From an uncultured Desulfomonile sp. (lineage in GTDB: Bacteria > Desulfobacterota > Desulfomonilia > Desulfomonilales > Desulfomonilaceae): DNA of 13,378 nucleotides. Made by a program: the position numbers and the translations under genes. Under the pieces are notes generated by a model, which did no database searches, had not been told where the DNA came from, and was given only the letters and a program-made list of their open reading frames with translations. The stretch is from NCBI GenBank assembly GCA_903920415.1, contig CAIXMD010000163.1, positions 1 through 13,378 on the forward strand, given 5' to 3'. Shown one piece after another: positions 6,108 through 13,378 of this stretch (positions within the stretch are counted from its first letter, which is position 1; each line of letters begins with the position of its first letter).

Positions 6108-9100
6108 TTGTTACCCTCATTATCTAGGCCACTAGACATCGCTATTCAATTTTTAGGACGTTCCGAGGAGAACGGTGGAATATATGGTTTGCAGGGTTCG
6201 GCCGCGGCTTTCATGCTCGCAGGAGCAGTCAGAAGTGGTGCGAGAACAATAGTAACGATCCATTCAGACGGCGAAAGGGCTGCTGTCGGGGCATCGGATG
6301 CCCGTTTTTTTCTAGGAGAAGACGAACATTCGCGGAATCCTCTCAGTGATCTAGTGGTTTCCTACCCTTCTTCGGATCTTCTCCCTTACTCCTTCGGAGG
6401 GCACGAGCCGGATGTTTGGATGGAACGGATGGCTACGCTTTACCGCCTGTTGGAAGGCCCAGTTCCACGTATCGTCTCTGTAGGACTTGGCGCCTTTATC
6501 CGAAAAATTATCCCGCGGTCTGTATTTCTTCGATCCATTTTTTCCCTGTCCGTGGGGCAGGATATCAACCGGGAACTTATTATCCGACAACTTGTTCAGG
6601 CTGGCTATTCCCGCTCCCCTCTAGTGGAAGACATCGGCGATTATTCCGTCCGGGGCTTCATCATGGATATATATACTCCGCTGTATTCCTACCCTTTACG
6701 AATAGAGCAGATCGGGGATCTTATCGAATCAATCCGTTTCTTCGATCCGGCAAATCAGCGATCCAGAGAGGAAATGTCTGAGATCCAAGTAGCGCCCATC
6801 CACATGTTGATCGCCGACCAATCGGAAAGGGAATCAGCAGTTCAAAGACTTCTCGTGAGCTGCGAAGAAAGAGGGGTAGAGAAACGTATCAGGCAGGGAC
6901 TCTTGGATGACTTCCAACAAGCCAAAAAATTTCCTGGAGCTGAATACTATCTTCCGTACTTTTTCCCAAACTTAGAATCCATTATGGATTACCTTCCCCG
7001 AGATGCCACCCTGGTCTTGCCTGATGAACATACGATAGGGAGAGCTTTCGAAGATCTGCAGGAAGAAATTTTTCGCGGTAATCAATCAGCTACTGAGGCG
7101 GGGAGGCCAGTGCCTCTGCCTGAACAGCTTTATCTCTCTCGAGATGATTTTGACTCCTGTATAAAAAAATTTCGTACTTTTGTGATGTCTGATCTCGAGA
7201 TCGAGGAGGAACACCTCACCAGGTTCCGCATCAAGTGTTGCACGAACACCGATGTGAGAAGGAACCTTCTGCAGTCGCAGGCTTTTGATGCCGGAATGGC
7301 AAGCCTGGTCAAGCAACTGAAAGTATGGAGAGATGAGGGGAGCGAAGTTTTCTTGGTGAGCCATACCCAAGGACAGGCCCATAGGTTGATGAATCTTTTG
7401 GAACCATACGACCTTGGTTTGGATTTTAGAGGAACATGCTTTGAATCCAACAATTTTGTTTCAGAACCGGCTCCAGGAATTCGTCTTTATGTGGGAGCAC
7501 TTTCGTCAGGTTTCCGTATTGATGACGCCCGGCGCATAATCTTGACCGAAGAAGAAATCTTTGGAACCAGGGTAAGAAGTCTTCCACAAAAAAGAGTCGG
7601 TGGTGCTTTCATCTCATCCCTAACTGATCTCGTGGAGGGAGATGCGGTTGTTCACGAGGATTACGGGATTGGTATTTTTAGAGGGCTGGCCCACATGGAA
7701 TTCGACGGCATTCCTGGTGAGGTCATGGTTATCGAATATGCCGGGGGTGATCTATTGTACCACCCGCTTGATCGACTTCAGGTGATCCAAAAGTATATTT
7801 CTGGTTCCGAAGCTCCACCGATGGTCGATCGTCTCGGAGGAAAGGGGTGGGCCAAGACCAAGGCAAAGGTGAAACACTCCATCCGGGAGATGGCAGGCGA
7901 ACTATTGGAGATATTTGCCAAGAGACAGATTACCAAGCGCGTTCCGTACTCACCGCCGGATGAAAATCTAGCCACATTCGAAGCATCCTTTGAATTTGAA
8001 GAGACTCCTGACCAAGCTAAAGCAATCCAGGATGTCATTGAGTCCATGGATTCAGACACTCCTATGGATCGACTGGTCTGCGGGGACGTAGGTTACGGCA
8101 AAACTGAGGTGGCTCTGCGCGCTGCGTTTCGAGCGGTGATGGATGGCAAGCAAGTGGCCGTTCTTGTTCCCACTACTGTCCTCGCACAGCAGCACTATGA
8201 AACTTTCAAGCGCCGTTTTGGAAGTTATCCGATCAATGTCGACGTACTCTCCCGCTTCCGTACTCCCTCGGATCAAAAGAAGATTCTAAAGAAACTTGAG
8301 AACGGTAAACTAGATCTCCTCGTGGCCACTCACAAACTCTTGCACAAAGATGTCACATTCCGAGAACTGGGATTGCTGGTTGTGGACGAGGAACATCGGT
8401 TCGGAGTAGCCCACAAAGAGAAAATAAAGAAGTACAAAGCACATGTTGATGTGCTTACATTGACTGCCACCCCCATTCCGCGGACATTGAACCTTTCACT
8501 GACTGGGATCAGGGATCTATCGGTAATCGAAACACCACCAGCTAACCGGCTATCGATCAGGACCTATGTAATGAGACAGTCCGATGAGGTGATTAAAGAC
8601 GCTCTTTTGAGGGAGCTAAACCGTGGCGGACAGTCTTTTTATCTTCACAATCGAATTCAAACAATTTACAGGCGAGCAGCTAGCATAAAAAATCTGGTGC
8701 CTGAAGCAAAAATAGCTGTGGCTCACGGCCGGATGGCTGACCGTGAACTGGAGCGGGTCATGTTTGACTTTGTTACGGGCAAATTTAATGTACTGATCTG
8801 CACCAGCATAATAGAATCCGGACTTGATATCCCAAGTGCAAATACGATCATCATAGAACGTGCCGACACTTTCGGACTCGCTGATCTGTATCAAATCCGT
8901 GGTCGTGTAGGCCGCTCAAACATGCGTGCATACGCTTACCTGCTCACTCCTCCCGAAACTCTGATGACTCCAGACGCTGTTAAACGCTTAGCCGTGATTC
9001 AGGAACATTCTAGTCTGGGCCAAGGTTTTAGAATTGCCATGAGGGATATGGAAATTCGCGGCGCGGGTAACATCCTGGGAACCTCCCAGTCAGGCCACGT

Positions 9101-9713
9101 TGCCCAGGTGGGTTACGAAATGTACCTCGACCTTCTGGAGCAAGCAGTTCGGGATATAAAGGGGGAGTCCACGCTGTCACGAATAGATCCAGAAATCCGC
9201 TTGAAGGTGGAAGCGTTGATTCCTGCAGACTATGTGCCTGAAGCTCAACAGCGCATGAATCTTTATAAGAGGCTTTCAAGAGCATCGGGGGCTTCAGAAA
9301 TCAATGACATTGAAGAAGAGATGTTGGACCTCTATGGAAAGACACCTGTCCAGGCATCGTATCTTTTTCAGATCATGAGAATCAGACTAGCCCTGAAAGA
9401 AATTAGAGCAATCCGGCTCGATTATAACGGGCAGGATCTTATGTTCACCTTTGATTCCGATACACCTTTAAGTCCTGATACCTTGGTAAAATGGGCTCTG
9501 CGGGATATAAATGTCAGGATACTTCCCAGCGATCGTCTAGCTTATCGAATAGGGGAGGTCGCAGTAGATAAACGGATTGATAAGTGTTTTGCTCTGCTGG
9601 CCTTTTTGATCGGCACGGTTACGGTGAAAGGGGAACCTTTGTCATTTCCTCATACGACTCCCTCCAGGGGGAAAAACAGGAATCTGGAATTGTCAGGGTT
9701 GAAAAAGAGATAA
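6108..9713 (+). CDS. mfd: transcription-repair coupling factor Mfd
   Basis: ATP-driven translocase that displaces RNA polymerase stalled at lesions and recruits UvrA. The 1201-aa product (E. coli Mfd: 1148) shows all modules. These are an N-terminal UvrB-like region (LQGSAAAFMLAGAV, later VGLGAFIRKIIPR), the RNA polymerase-interaction domain from about 505 to 570 (GDAVVHEDYGIGIF near 511, EYAGGDLLYHPLDRL) and the superfamily 2 helicase core. In the core, Walker A is GDVGYGKT (659-666), Walker B is DEEH (760-763), TATPIPRTLN follows, and motif VI is QIRGRVGR (from 929). Next come the translocation motif (MEIRGAGNILG...SGH) and the C-terminal autoinhibitory D7 domain (VEALIPADYVPEAQQRMNLY). The start is TTG 6108 with GGAGAGAG about eight bases upstream; the next Met is residue 36. 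No clear promoter or terminator is visible. Confidence 0.97.
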   Translation: MLPSLSRPLDIAIQFLGRSEENGGIYGLQGSAAAFMLAGAVRSGARTIVTIHSDGERAAVGASDARFFLGEDEHSRNPLSDLVVSYPSSDLLPYSFGGHEPDVWMERMATLYRLLEGPVPRIVSVGLGAFIRKIIPRSVFLRSIFSLSVGQDINRELIIRQLVQAGYSRSPLVEDIGDYSVRGFIMDIYTPLYSYPLRIEQIGDLIESIRFFDPANQRSREEMSEIQVAPIHMLIADQSERESAVQRLLVSCEERGVEKRIRQGLLDDFQQAKKFPGAEYYLPYFFPNLESIMDYLPRDATLVLPDEHTIGRAFEDLQEEIFRGNQSATEAGRPVPLPEQLYLSRDDFDSCIKKFRTFVMSDLEIEEEHLTRFRIKCCTNTDVRRNLLQSQAFDAGMASLVKQLKVWRDEGSEVFLVSHTQGQAHRLMNLLEPYDLGLDFRGTCFESNNFVSEPAPGIRLYVGALSSGFRIDDARRIILTEEEIFGTRVRSLPQKRVGGAFISSLTDLVEGDAVVHEDYGIGIFRGLAHMEFDGIPGEVMVIEYAGGDLLYHPLDRLQVIQKYISGSEAPPMVDRLGGKGWAKTKAKVKHSIREMAGELLEIFAKRQITKRVPYSPPDENLATFEASFEFEETPDQAKAIQDVIESMDSDTPMDRLVCGDVGYGKTEVALRAAFRAVMDGKQVAVLVPTTVLAQQHYETFKRRFGSYPINVDVLSRFRTPSDQKKILKKLENGKLDLLVATHKLLHKDVTFRELGLLVVDEEHRFGVAHKEKIKKYKAHVDVLTLTATPIPRTLNLSLTGIRDLSVIETPPANRLSIRTYVMRQSDEVIKDALLRELNRGGQSFYLHNRIQTIYRRAASIKNLVPEAKIAVAHGRMADRELERVMFDFVTGKFNVLICTSIIESGLDIPSANTIIIERADTFGLADLYQIRGRVGRSNMRAYAYLLTPPETLMTPDAVKRLAVIQEHSSLGQGFRIAMRDMEIRGAGNILGTSQSGHVAQVGYEMYLDLLEQAVRDIKGESTLSRIDPEIRLKVEALIPADYVPEAQQRMNLYKRLSRASGASEINDIEEEMLDLYGKTPVQASYLFQIMRIRLALKEIRAIRLDYNGQDLMFTFDSDTPLSPDTLVKWALRDINVRILPSDRLAYRIGEVAVDKRIDKCFALLAFLIGTVTVKGEPLSFPHTTPSRGKNRNLELSGLKKR

Positions 9714-9781
9714 CTTTTTATTAGAAGTGAATGCGCTTGGACGTAGAGCAGTTGTTATAGCGACTTTGCGGCACGCTTCAA

Positions 9782-9922
9782 ATGGTTTACATAAACAGTG
9801 CTCGGTATTACTTCCTGAAATCGCTGTGGAATGAGGACCTCCAGCATAGGTTGATGCAGCAATTCGAAACTATTCTTGGAATGTTGAACCTTATCTCAAC
9901 CGAGACGGAACAAAAAGCATGA
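9782..9922 (+). CDS. possible 46-aa ORF coupled to the SurA-like gene
   Basis: ATG at 9782 opens a 46-aa frame (MVYINSARYYFLKSLW, later MQQFETILGMLNLIS) whose TGA overlaps the start of the next gene as ATGA. The frame is closed upstream by TAG at 9758, so no longer start exists. The composition is protein-like and rich in aromatic and amphipathic residues, but there is no convincing ribosome binding site and I recognise no family. The overlap would allow coupled translation of the isomerase, whose own Shine-Dalgarno (GACGGA) is weak. It could equally be a chance frame in a 205-base gap. Confidence 0.3.
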   Translation: MVYINSARYYFLKSLWNEDLQHRLMQQFETILGMLNLISTETEQKA

Positions 9923-11196
9923 AATCGTCCATTTTAACTTTCATTGTATTCATTGTCATCTCCATCCAAACGGTCCAATGCGTGAGTTCGTCCGTTTACT
10001 CGGACAGGGTGGTGGCGGTTGTCAATAACGACGTTATTCTTGAATCCGACTTGAAGAAACACAAACAGCCATTCATGAGAAATATCATGAATCTTCCGCT
10101 TGGCGTGATCCCGCCTGGAAAATGGCCTACCGAGAAAGAGATCCTCGATGAACTCATCGTAATCCGATTGCTCGAACAAGAGGCTGTAAAAAAAGGTATC
10201 AATCTGGATGACAAAGCGGTAGAAGCCTCAATTGAATCAATAAGGAAGCGGAACAATCTTAGTCAGGACCAGTTTGTCCTTTTTCTGGCGGCTAATGATA
10301 TGACATATGCGGATTATAAAAAAATAATGACCCGCCAGTTCAAGCTGACCAGACTCATTGATAGTGAAGTCACCAGAAAAGTACCCATGAGTGAAGACGA
10401 TGCCCAAAAATACTTTATAGCTAACCGAGATAAGATCGACGAACAATTCTCTAAACTCGTCGAGGGTCTCACACCGGCACGCCCACCTGGAGAACAAGTT
10501 AAACCTGACATTCCGACCCACGAGGAGATGTTCATAGGGGGAAAGATAAGGCTCAGACAGATTACCCTCAAAATCCCATCAGAGGCTAAGCAAAAGGATG
10601 TGCATAAGGTCATGGAAATTTCTAAACGGATCTTTCAAGACTCCGTGGCCGGGGGAGATTTTGCGAAGCTAGCCCAGAAATACTCCCAAGACCCGAACTC
10701 CAAGAATGGTGGGGATCTTGGATTTATAAGCTACAAGGATATGGTGCCGGGTTTACAGAAGATGGTCCAACGCATGAAACCGGGAGATGTTACCCCTCCT
10801 CTCAAGACAAAAGATGCCATAATCATGTTTTATCTTGCCGACGCGCAGGGGCGACAAGTCAAAAAGGTACCTCTCCCAGAGAAAACTCGCAAAGAAATGG
10901 AAAAACGTTGGAAAGAGGCTTATGAGCGACGCGATACTCGTCAAAATCGGAATCCGGATTCTGAGTCATCCGAAGAAAACGAGTTGAAAGGTAAACAAAA
11001 AAACGGGGCAGATTCAGGAAAGACTGATGATCAGCAGAAAAAGCCTTCCGGCATACTTTCTGCTCTCGATGAAAAAGAATACGAAAAAGTTAAAAACAAA
11101 GTGATTTCTATTGTACGAAACGATAAGATACAGACTCGTATGAAAGAATGGTTGGAACAGCTAAAGAAGAATTCCATAATAGACGTGAAACTTTAG
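9919..11196 (+). CDS. SurA/PpiC-type periplasmic peptidyl-prolyl isomerase
   Basis: Parvulin-type chaperone expected to act in the periplasm on outer-membrane protein folding. The 425-aa product has an N-terminal signal (MKSSILTFIVFIVISIQ) and then the SurA N-terminal signature DRVVAVVNNDVILESDL (29-45), with its helical chaperone region running to about 180. One PpiC domain spans about 208-310 (RLRQITLKIP, FAKLAQKYSQDPNSKNGGDLGF at 248-269, VPGLQKMVQRMKPGDV). A highly charged Lys/Glu/Gln-rich segment follows (about 315-380), then a final helix (about 385-418) that probably packs on the N-terminal domain as in SurA. E. coli SurA has two parvulin domains; this protein has one plus the charged insert. 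The signal ends near VQC, but Gln at -1 makes a lipobox unlikely. It lies downstream of mfd in the same direction. Confidence 0.9.
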   Translation: MKSSILTFIVFIVISIQTVQCVSSSVYSDRVVAVVNNDVILESDLKKHKQPFMRNIMNLPLGVIPPGKWPTEKEILDELIVIRLLEQEAVKKGINLDDKAVEASIESIRKRNNLSQDQFVLFLAANDMTYADYKKIMTRQFKLTRLIDSEVTRKVPMSEDDAQKYFIANRDKIDEQFSKLVEGLTPARPPGEQVKPDIPTHEEMFIGGKIRLRQITLKIPSEAKQKDVHKVMEISKRIFQDSVAGGDFAKLAQKYSQDPNSKNGGDLGFISYKDMVPGLQKMVQRMKPGDVTPPLKTKDAIIMFYLADAQGRQVKKVPLPEKTRKEMEKRWKEAYERRDTRQNRNPDSESSEENELKGKQKNGADSGKTDDQQKKPSGILSALDEKEYEKVKNKVISIVRNDKIQTRMKEWLEQLKKNSIIDVKL

Positions 11197-11406
11197 GATA
11201 AGCCACTACATTGAAGTGTGTTGTGGAGAAGTTTATGCTTCGGACGACTTTTTCGGCCTCCAAACGCGAATGATGGGCAACCATCATCCGCTTCAGGTAA
11301 ATGGGTCTGTCCCGAAACTGAGACTGATGGTCCAAACCAGTAACAAGGTTCGTCAAACCTGTTATTGTGCATATCTCCATCAATACATATGGAAGAATTT
11401 CCGTAC

Positions 11407-11415
11407 TGTTATACT
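11407..11415 (+). promoter_or_regulatory. extended -10 promoter for mreB
   Basis: TGTTATACT matches the extended -10 pattern TG-N-TATAAT with one mismatch in the hexamer. No good -35 sits 16-18 bases upstream, as is usual for extended -10 promoters. Transcription would start near 11422, about 90 nt before the mreB ATG, inside the left arm of the adjacent inverted repeat. Confidence 0.5.
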
Positions 11416-11417
11416 AG

Positions 11418-11477
11418 TTGCCAAAATTTCTGTCCGAATGAAACACGATTGTGCCTTGGTGACAACAATTTTGGCAA
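11418..11477. repeat. 11-bp perfect inverted repeat in the mreB leader
   Basis: TTGCCAAAATT (11418-11428) and AATTTTGGCAA (11467-11477) are exact reverse complements separated by 38 bases. The left arm lies on the predicted transcription start and the right arm ends 36 bases before the mreB ATG. It could be paired operator half-sites or, if transcription starts further upstream, an RNA stem. Confidence 0.6.
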
Positions 11478-11513
11478 TGGCTATAATCAGCTTGGGCGCA
11501 AATAAGGCTGCCG

Positions 11514-12545
11514 ATGCTTCTTAATTTCATCGCATCAAGAATCTCAAAGGATATTGCTATCGACCTTGGCACAGCGAACACGCTTGTCTTCTCTAGAGGA
11601 AGAGGCATTGTGCTGAACGAGCCGTCAGTGGTTGCCATTCGCAAGAAAGGAAGGAGAAGTTCAGAGGTCTGGATAGGTGAAGACGCAAAAAAGATGATAG
11701 GTCGGGTCCCTGGCTCCATCGAGGTATTTAGACCTCTCAGGGAAGGTGTGATTGCCAATTTCGAGATGGCAAGTTTGATGCTTAAACATTTTATCCAGAA
11801 AGTTCACGGTCGAAAAGCCTTCGTAAAACCGAGAGTAATAATTTCTGTCCCTTCCGGCGTCACTCCAGTTGAACGTAGGGCGGTCCGGGATGCAACCTTC
11901 AACGCCGGAGCGCATGAGGTTTTTATCGTTGAAGAATCCATGGCTGCTGCCATGGGTGCCGGTTTACCTGTAACCGAGCCTATGAGCAACATGATCGTGG
12001 ATATCGGCGGTGGTACAACCGAGGTCGCCATAATCTCCCTAACAGGGGTAGTTTACAGCAACTCCACAAAAATAGCGGGCGACAAGCTCGATATGGACAT
12101 ACTTAATTTTGTGAGAAAAAATTATAGCATGCTCATAGGATTGTCCACTGCGGAACAGATAAAAATTTTGGTTGGTCGCGCCTACGTTGACGATGAAGTG
12201 GAAGAGGTTGACGTGAAAGGCAGAGACCTTATGGACGGTATTCCCAAGACCATTACGATAAACTCAAACGAAATCATTCAAGCGATAATGGATTCTGTCA
12301 ATTCTATTATAGACAACGTAAGACTGGCTTTAGAACAGTGCCCTCCCGAACTGGCCGCGGACATTATCGACACCGGGATCGTCCTGACAGGCGGAGGCGC
12401 TCTTCTGAAAAACTTAGACATTAGGGTGCGTCGCGAGATTGGTGTCCCAGTAATCGTTGCCGACGATCCCTTGTCCACTGTAGCTCGAGGAGCTGGGATG
12501 ATGCTCGACGACATTAATCTCTTGAGAGAGATCACAAGTACCTGA
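11514..12545 (+). CDS. mreB: rod shape-determining protein MreB
   Basis: Bacterial actin that polymerises under the inner membrane and directs the elongasome for lateral cell-wall growth. The 343-aa length is normal. Visible motifs are a short amphipathic N-terminal helix (MLLNFIASRISKD), phosphate-1 loop DLGTANT (17-23), SVPSGVTPVERRA (111-123), EESMAAAMGAGLP (140-152), phosphate-2 loop DIGGGTTEVA (163-172), and the adenosine motif TGGGALLKNLD (292-302). The ATG at 11514 has AAGG six bases upstream. It starts 317 bases after the SurA-like gene, with its own likely extended -10 promoter. mreC, mreD, pbp2 and rodA are not downstream. The gene ends one base from a convergent hydrolase, so no terminator is recognisable between them. 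Confidence 0.97.
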   Translation: MLLNFIASRISKDIAIDLGTANTLVFSRGRGIVLNEPSVVAIRKKGRRSSEVWIGEDAKKMIGRVPGSIEVFRPLREGVIANFEMASLMLKHFIQKVHGRKAFVKPRVIISVPSGVTPVERRAVRDATFNAGAHEVFIVEESMAAAMGAGLPVTEPMSNMIVDIGGGTTEVAIISLTGVVYSNSTKIAGDKLDMDILNFVRKNYSMLIGLSTAEQIKILVGRAYVDDEVEEVDVKGRDLMDGIPKTITINSNEIIQAIMDSVNSIIDNVRLALEQCPPELAADIIDTGIVLTGGGALLKNLDIRVRREIGVPVIVADDPLSTVARGAGMMLDDINLLREITST

Positions 12546-12546
12546 A

Positions 12547-13335
12547 TCACGTGAGCGAAATCAATCCTACATCGACAAGGAAGCCGGCAAGCTGCCTGTT
12601 GAATTCAACCGGCCTTTCCATCATTACGAGATGACCTGCATCGGAGATGGTAGACAACCGAGACCCACTAATTGCACTGTGAAGATAGTCAGCATACTTG
12701 GGTGGTGTAAGTTTGTCGTCGTTCCCCACAATGATCCACGTAGGCAAATCAACTTGCCGGATTTCTTCCATTACATCGAATTCGTTACAGGCAATCAGAT
12801 CACTGTAAATAAGTTCCGGATCAGCGCGGAGATATTTTATCAGCATTTCTTCACGAAGCGGATTTCCCGTAGCTGGAGAAAGACAAAAATCTGCAAGCAT
12901 GCCTAACGCTTTCTCTTTGTCCTGACGTAACCCATCAAGAAAAGCAGGATGCACTCTTAAGCGCGCGCCGGTACCCACGAGTCCTATGCCGGCCAGCCAC
13001 GGTCTTGGTGAGAGAGCTATCATTTGTGCAATGGCGCTTCCTAAGGAGCACCCAACAACGAAGACTCTCTTCAGTCCTACTTCTTCTATGAAATCCACCA
13101 CCCACTCCACGTAGGCCCGGACACTAGTTTCCCCAGGCGGATCAGATGTCCCGTGACCAGGAAGTTCCAAAGCAATGACGGTGGCTCTTGAGGAAAGGCC
13201 TTCCAGTTGCCCACACCAGTCGTTGCTGTCACCACCAGTACCGTGAATGAACAATAGGGCGAGTAACGATCTATCAAAATTCACTGGCTTAACAGCATAG
13301 GCCAGACTCTGTCCTCGAATATAAAGCTGGGGCAT
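12547..13335 (-). CDS. alpha/beta hydrolase
   Basis: Alpha/beta-hydrolase-fold enzyme of unknown substrate, 262 aa and probably cytoplasmic (no signal peptide). The fold motifs are clear. FIHGTGG (29-35) is the oxyanion-hole loop, LELPGHGTSDPP (56-67) is characteristic, GCSLG (95-99) is the nucleophile elbow with Ser97, GNDDKLTPP (204-212) holds the acidic residue (probably Asp207), and DAGHLVMMERP (232-242) holds the catalytic His235. The cap region (about 125-190) is helical. Sequence style is closest to the BioH/MhpC/menaquinone-esterase-like group, but that cannot fix a substrate. The start ATG 13335 has GAGGT six bases upstream. It is convergent with mreB, the stop codons being one base apart. 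Confidence 0.9.
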   Translation of the reverse strand: MPQLYIRGQSLAYAVKPVNFDRSLLALLFIHGTGGDSNDWCGQLEGLSSRATVIALELPGHGTSDPPGETSVRAYVEWVVDFIEEVGLKRVFVVGCSLGSAIAQMIALSPRPWLAGIGLVGTGARLRVHPAFLDGLRQDKEKALGMLADFCLSPATGNPLREEMLIKYLRADPELIYSDLIACNEFDVMEEIRQVDLPTWIIVGNDDKLTPPKYADYLHSAISGSRLSTISDAGHLVMMERPVEFNRQLAGFLVDVGLISLT

Positions 13336-13378
13336 AATTACCTCACAAAAGATTCATCTTCGGGATATCTCCGCGTTC

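Larger units (their letters stand above)
11197..11513 (+). other. 317-nt gene-free leader region upstream of mreB
   Basis: I find no convincing gene here. It contains several possible RNA or DNA structures. One is a hairpin right after the upstream stop (CCACTACAT/GTGTTGTGG, one T-T mismatch). Another is ATGATGG-GCAA-CCATCAT at 11270-11287, a perfect 7-bp stem closed by a GNRA tetraloop. A third is a bulged stem around 11338-11365 (GTAACAAGGTT/AACCTGTTAT). An 11-bp inverted repeat lies at 11418-11477. None has a following T-run, so none is a standard intrinsic terminator. Confidence 0.5.

Noticed and set aside
9707..9724. AAAAAG...CTTTTT inverted repeat at the end of mfd as a terminator
   Set aside because: The stem would be almost all A-T with no G-C-rich core; too weak to call.
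11270..11287. ATGATGG-GCAA-CCATCAT hairpin as an intrinsic terminator of the SurA-like gene
   Set aside because: The stem is followed by CGCTTCAGG, not a T-run, so it does not fit a rho-independent terminator.
11216..11524. 102-aa plus-strand frame running into mreB, with a signal-peptide-like last third
   Set aside because: It starts with GTG lacking a ribosome binding site, has an odd Cys/His-rich composition, overlaps the mreB start and covers the promoter and repeats; the signal-like stretch is probably chance.
1..13378. Defence system, prophage, CRISPR array or genomic island
   Set aside because: Nearly all genes are conserved housekeeping or envelope genes with matching style; no array repeats, integrase, tRNA-linked attachment site or intact transposase was seen.

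Overview
This window looks like ordinary chromosomal backbone of a Gram-negative, rod-shaped bacterium. LpxK implies lipid A, MreB implies a rod, and a SurA-like chaperone implies an outer membrane. The DUF4416-yicC-rpoZ-rlmB cluster, the mfd then SurA-like order and the moderate G+C content suggest Desulfobacterota (old Deltaproteobacteria); that placement is inference from gene order and protein style. I see no rRNA, tRNA, CRISPR array, prophage or intact insertion sequence. I also see nothing that reads as a new defence or mobile system.

Layout. Positions 1-1921 (minus strand) hold a tightly packed, translationally coupled run: DUF4416 protein, YicC endoribonuclease, RNA polymerase omega subunit, and the N-terminal part of the rRNA methyltransferase RlmB, cut by the window edge. 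Guanylate kinase, which often sits between yicC and rpoZ, is absent here. Upstream at 2067-2729 is an unrecognised 220-aa protein with a near-consensus promoter. Next come lpxK (2882-3913), a probable transposase 3' remnant (about 4018-4195), a 54-aa lipoprotein gene (4196-4360) and an HU-family DNA-binding protein (4493-4768), all on the minus strand.

A small plus-strand ORF of unknown function (4927-5154) faces a minus-strand membrane-anchored TPR protein (5211-5918). That gene diverges from mfd (6108-9713, plus). After mfd come a possible 46-aa ORF that overlaps the next start codon by ATGA, a SurA/PpiC-type peptidyl-prolyl isomerase (9919-11196), and a 317-nt leader region with an extended -10 promoter and inverted repeats. 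mreB follows (11514-12545). It abuts, tail to tail with a 1-nt gap, an alpha/beta hydrolase on the minus strand (12547-13335).

Functional themes: RNA metabolism and transcription (YicC, RpoZ, RlmB, Mfd), envelope biogenesis (LpxK, SurA-like protein, TPR protein, lipoprotein, MreB) and nucleoid structure (HU). Four genes (rlmB, DUF4416, the TPR gene and mfd) appear to start with TTG. The points most worth checking are the short lipoprotein, the transposase fossil beside it, the 46-aa coupled ORF, the structured mreB leader, the missing gmk, and an mreB without mreC next to it.
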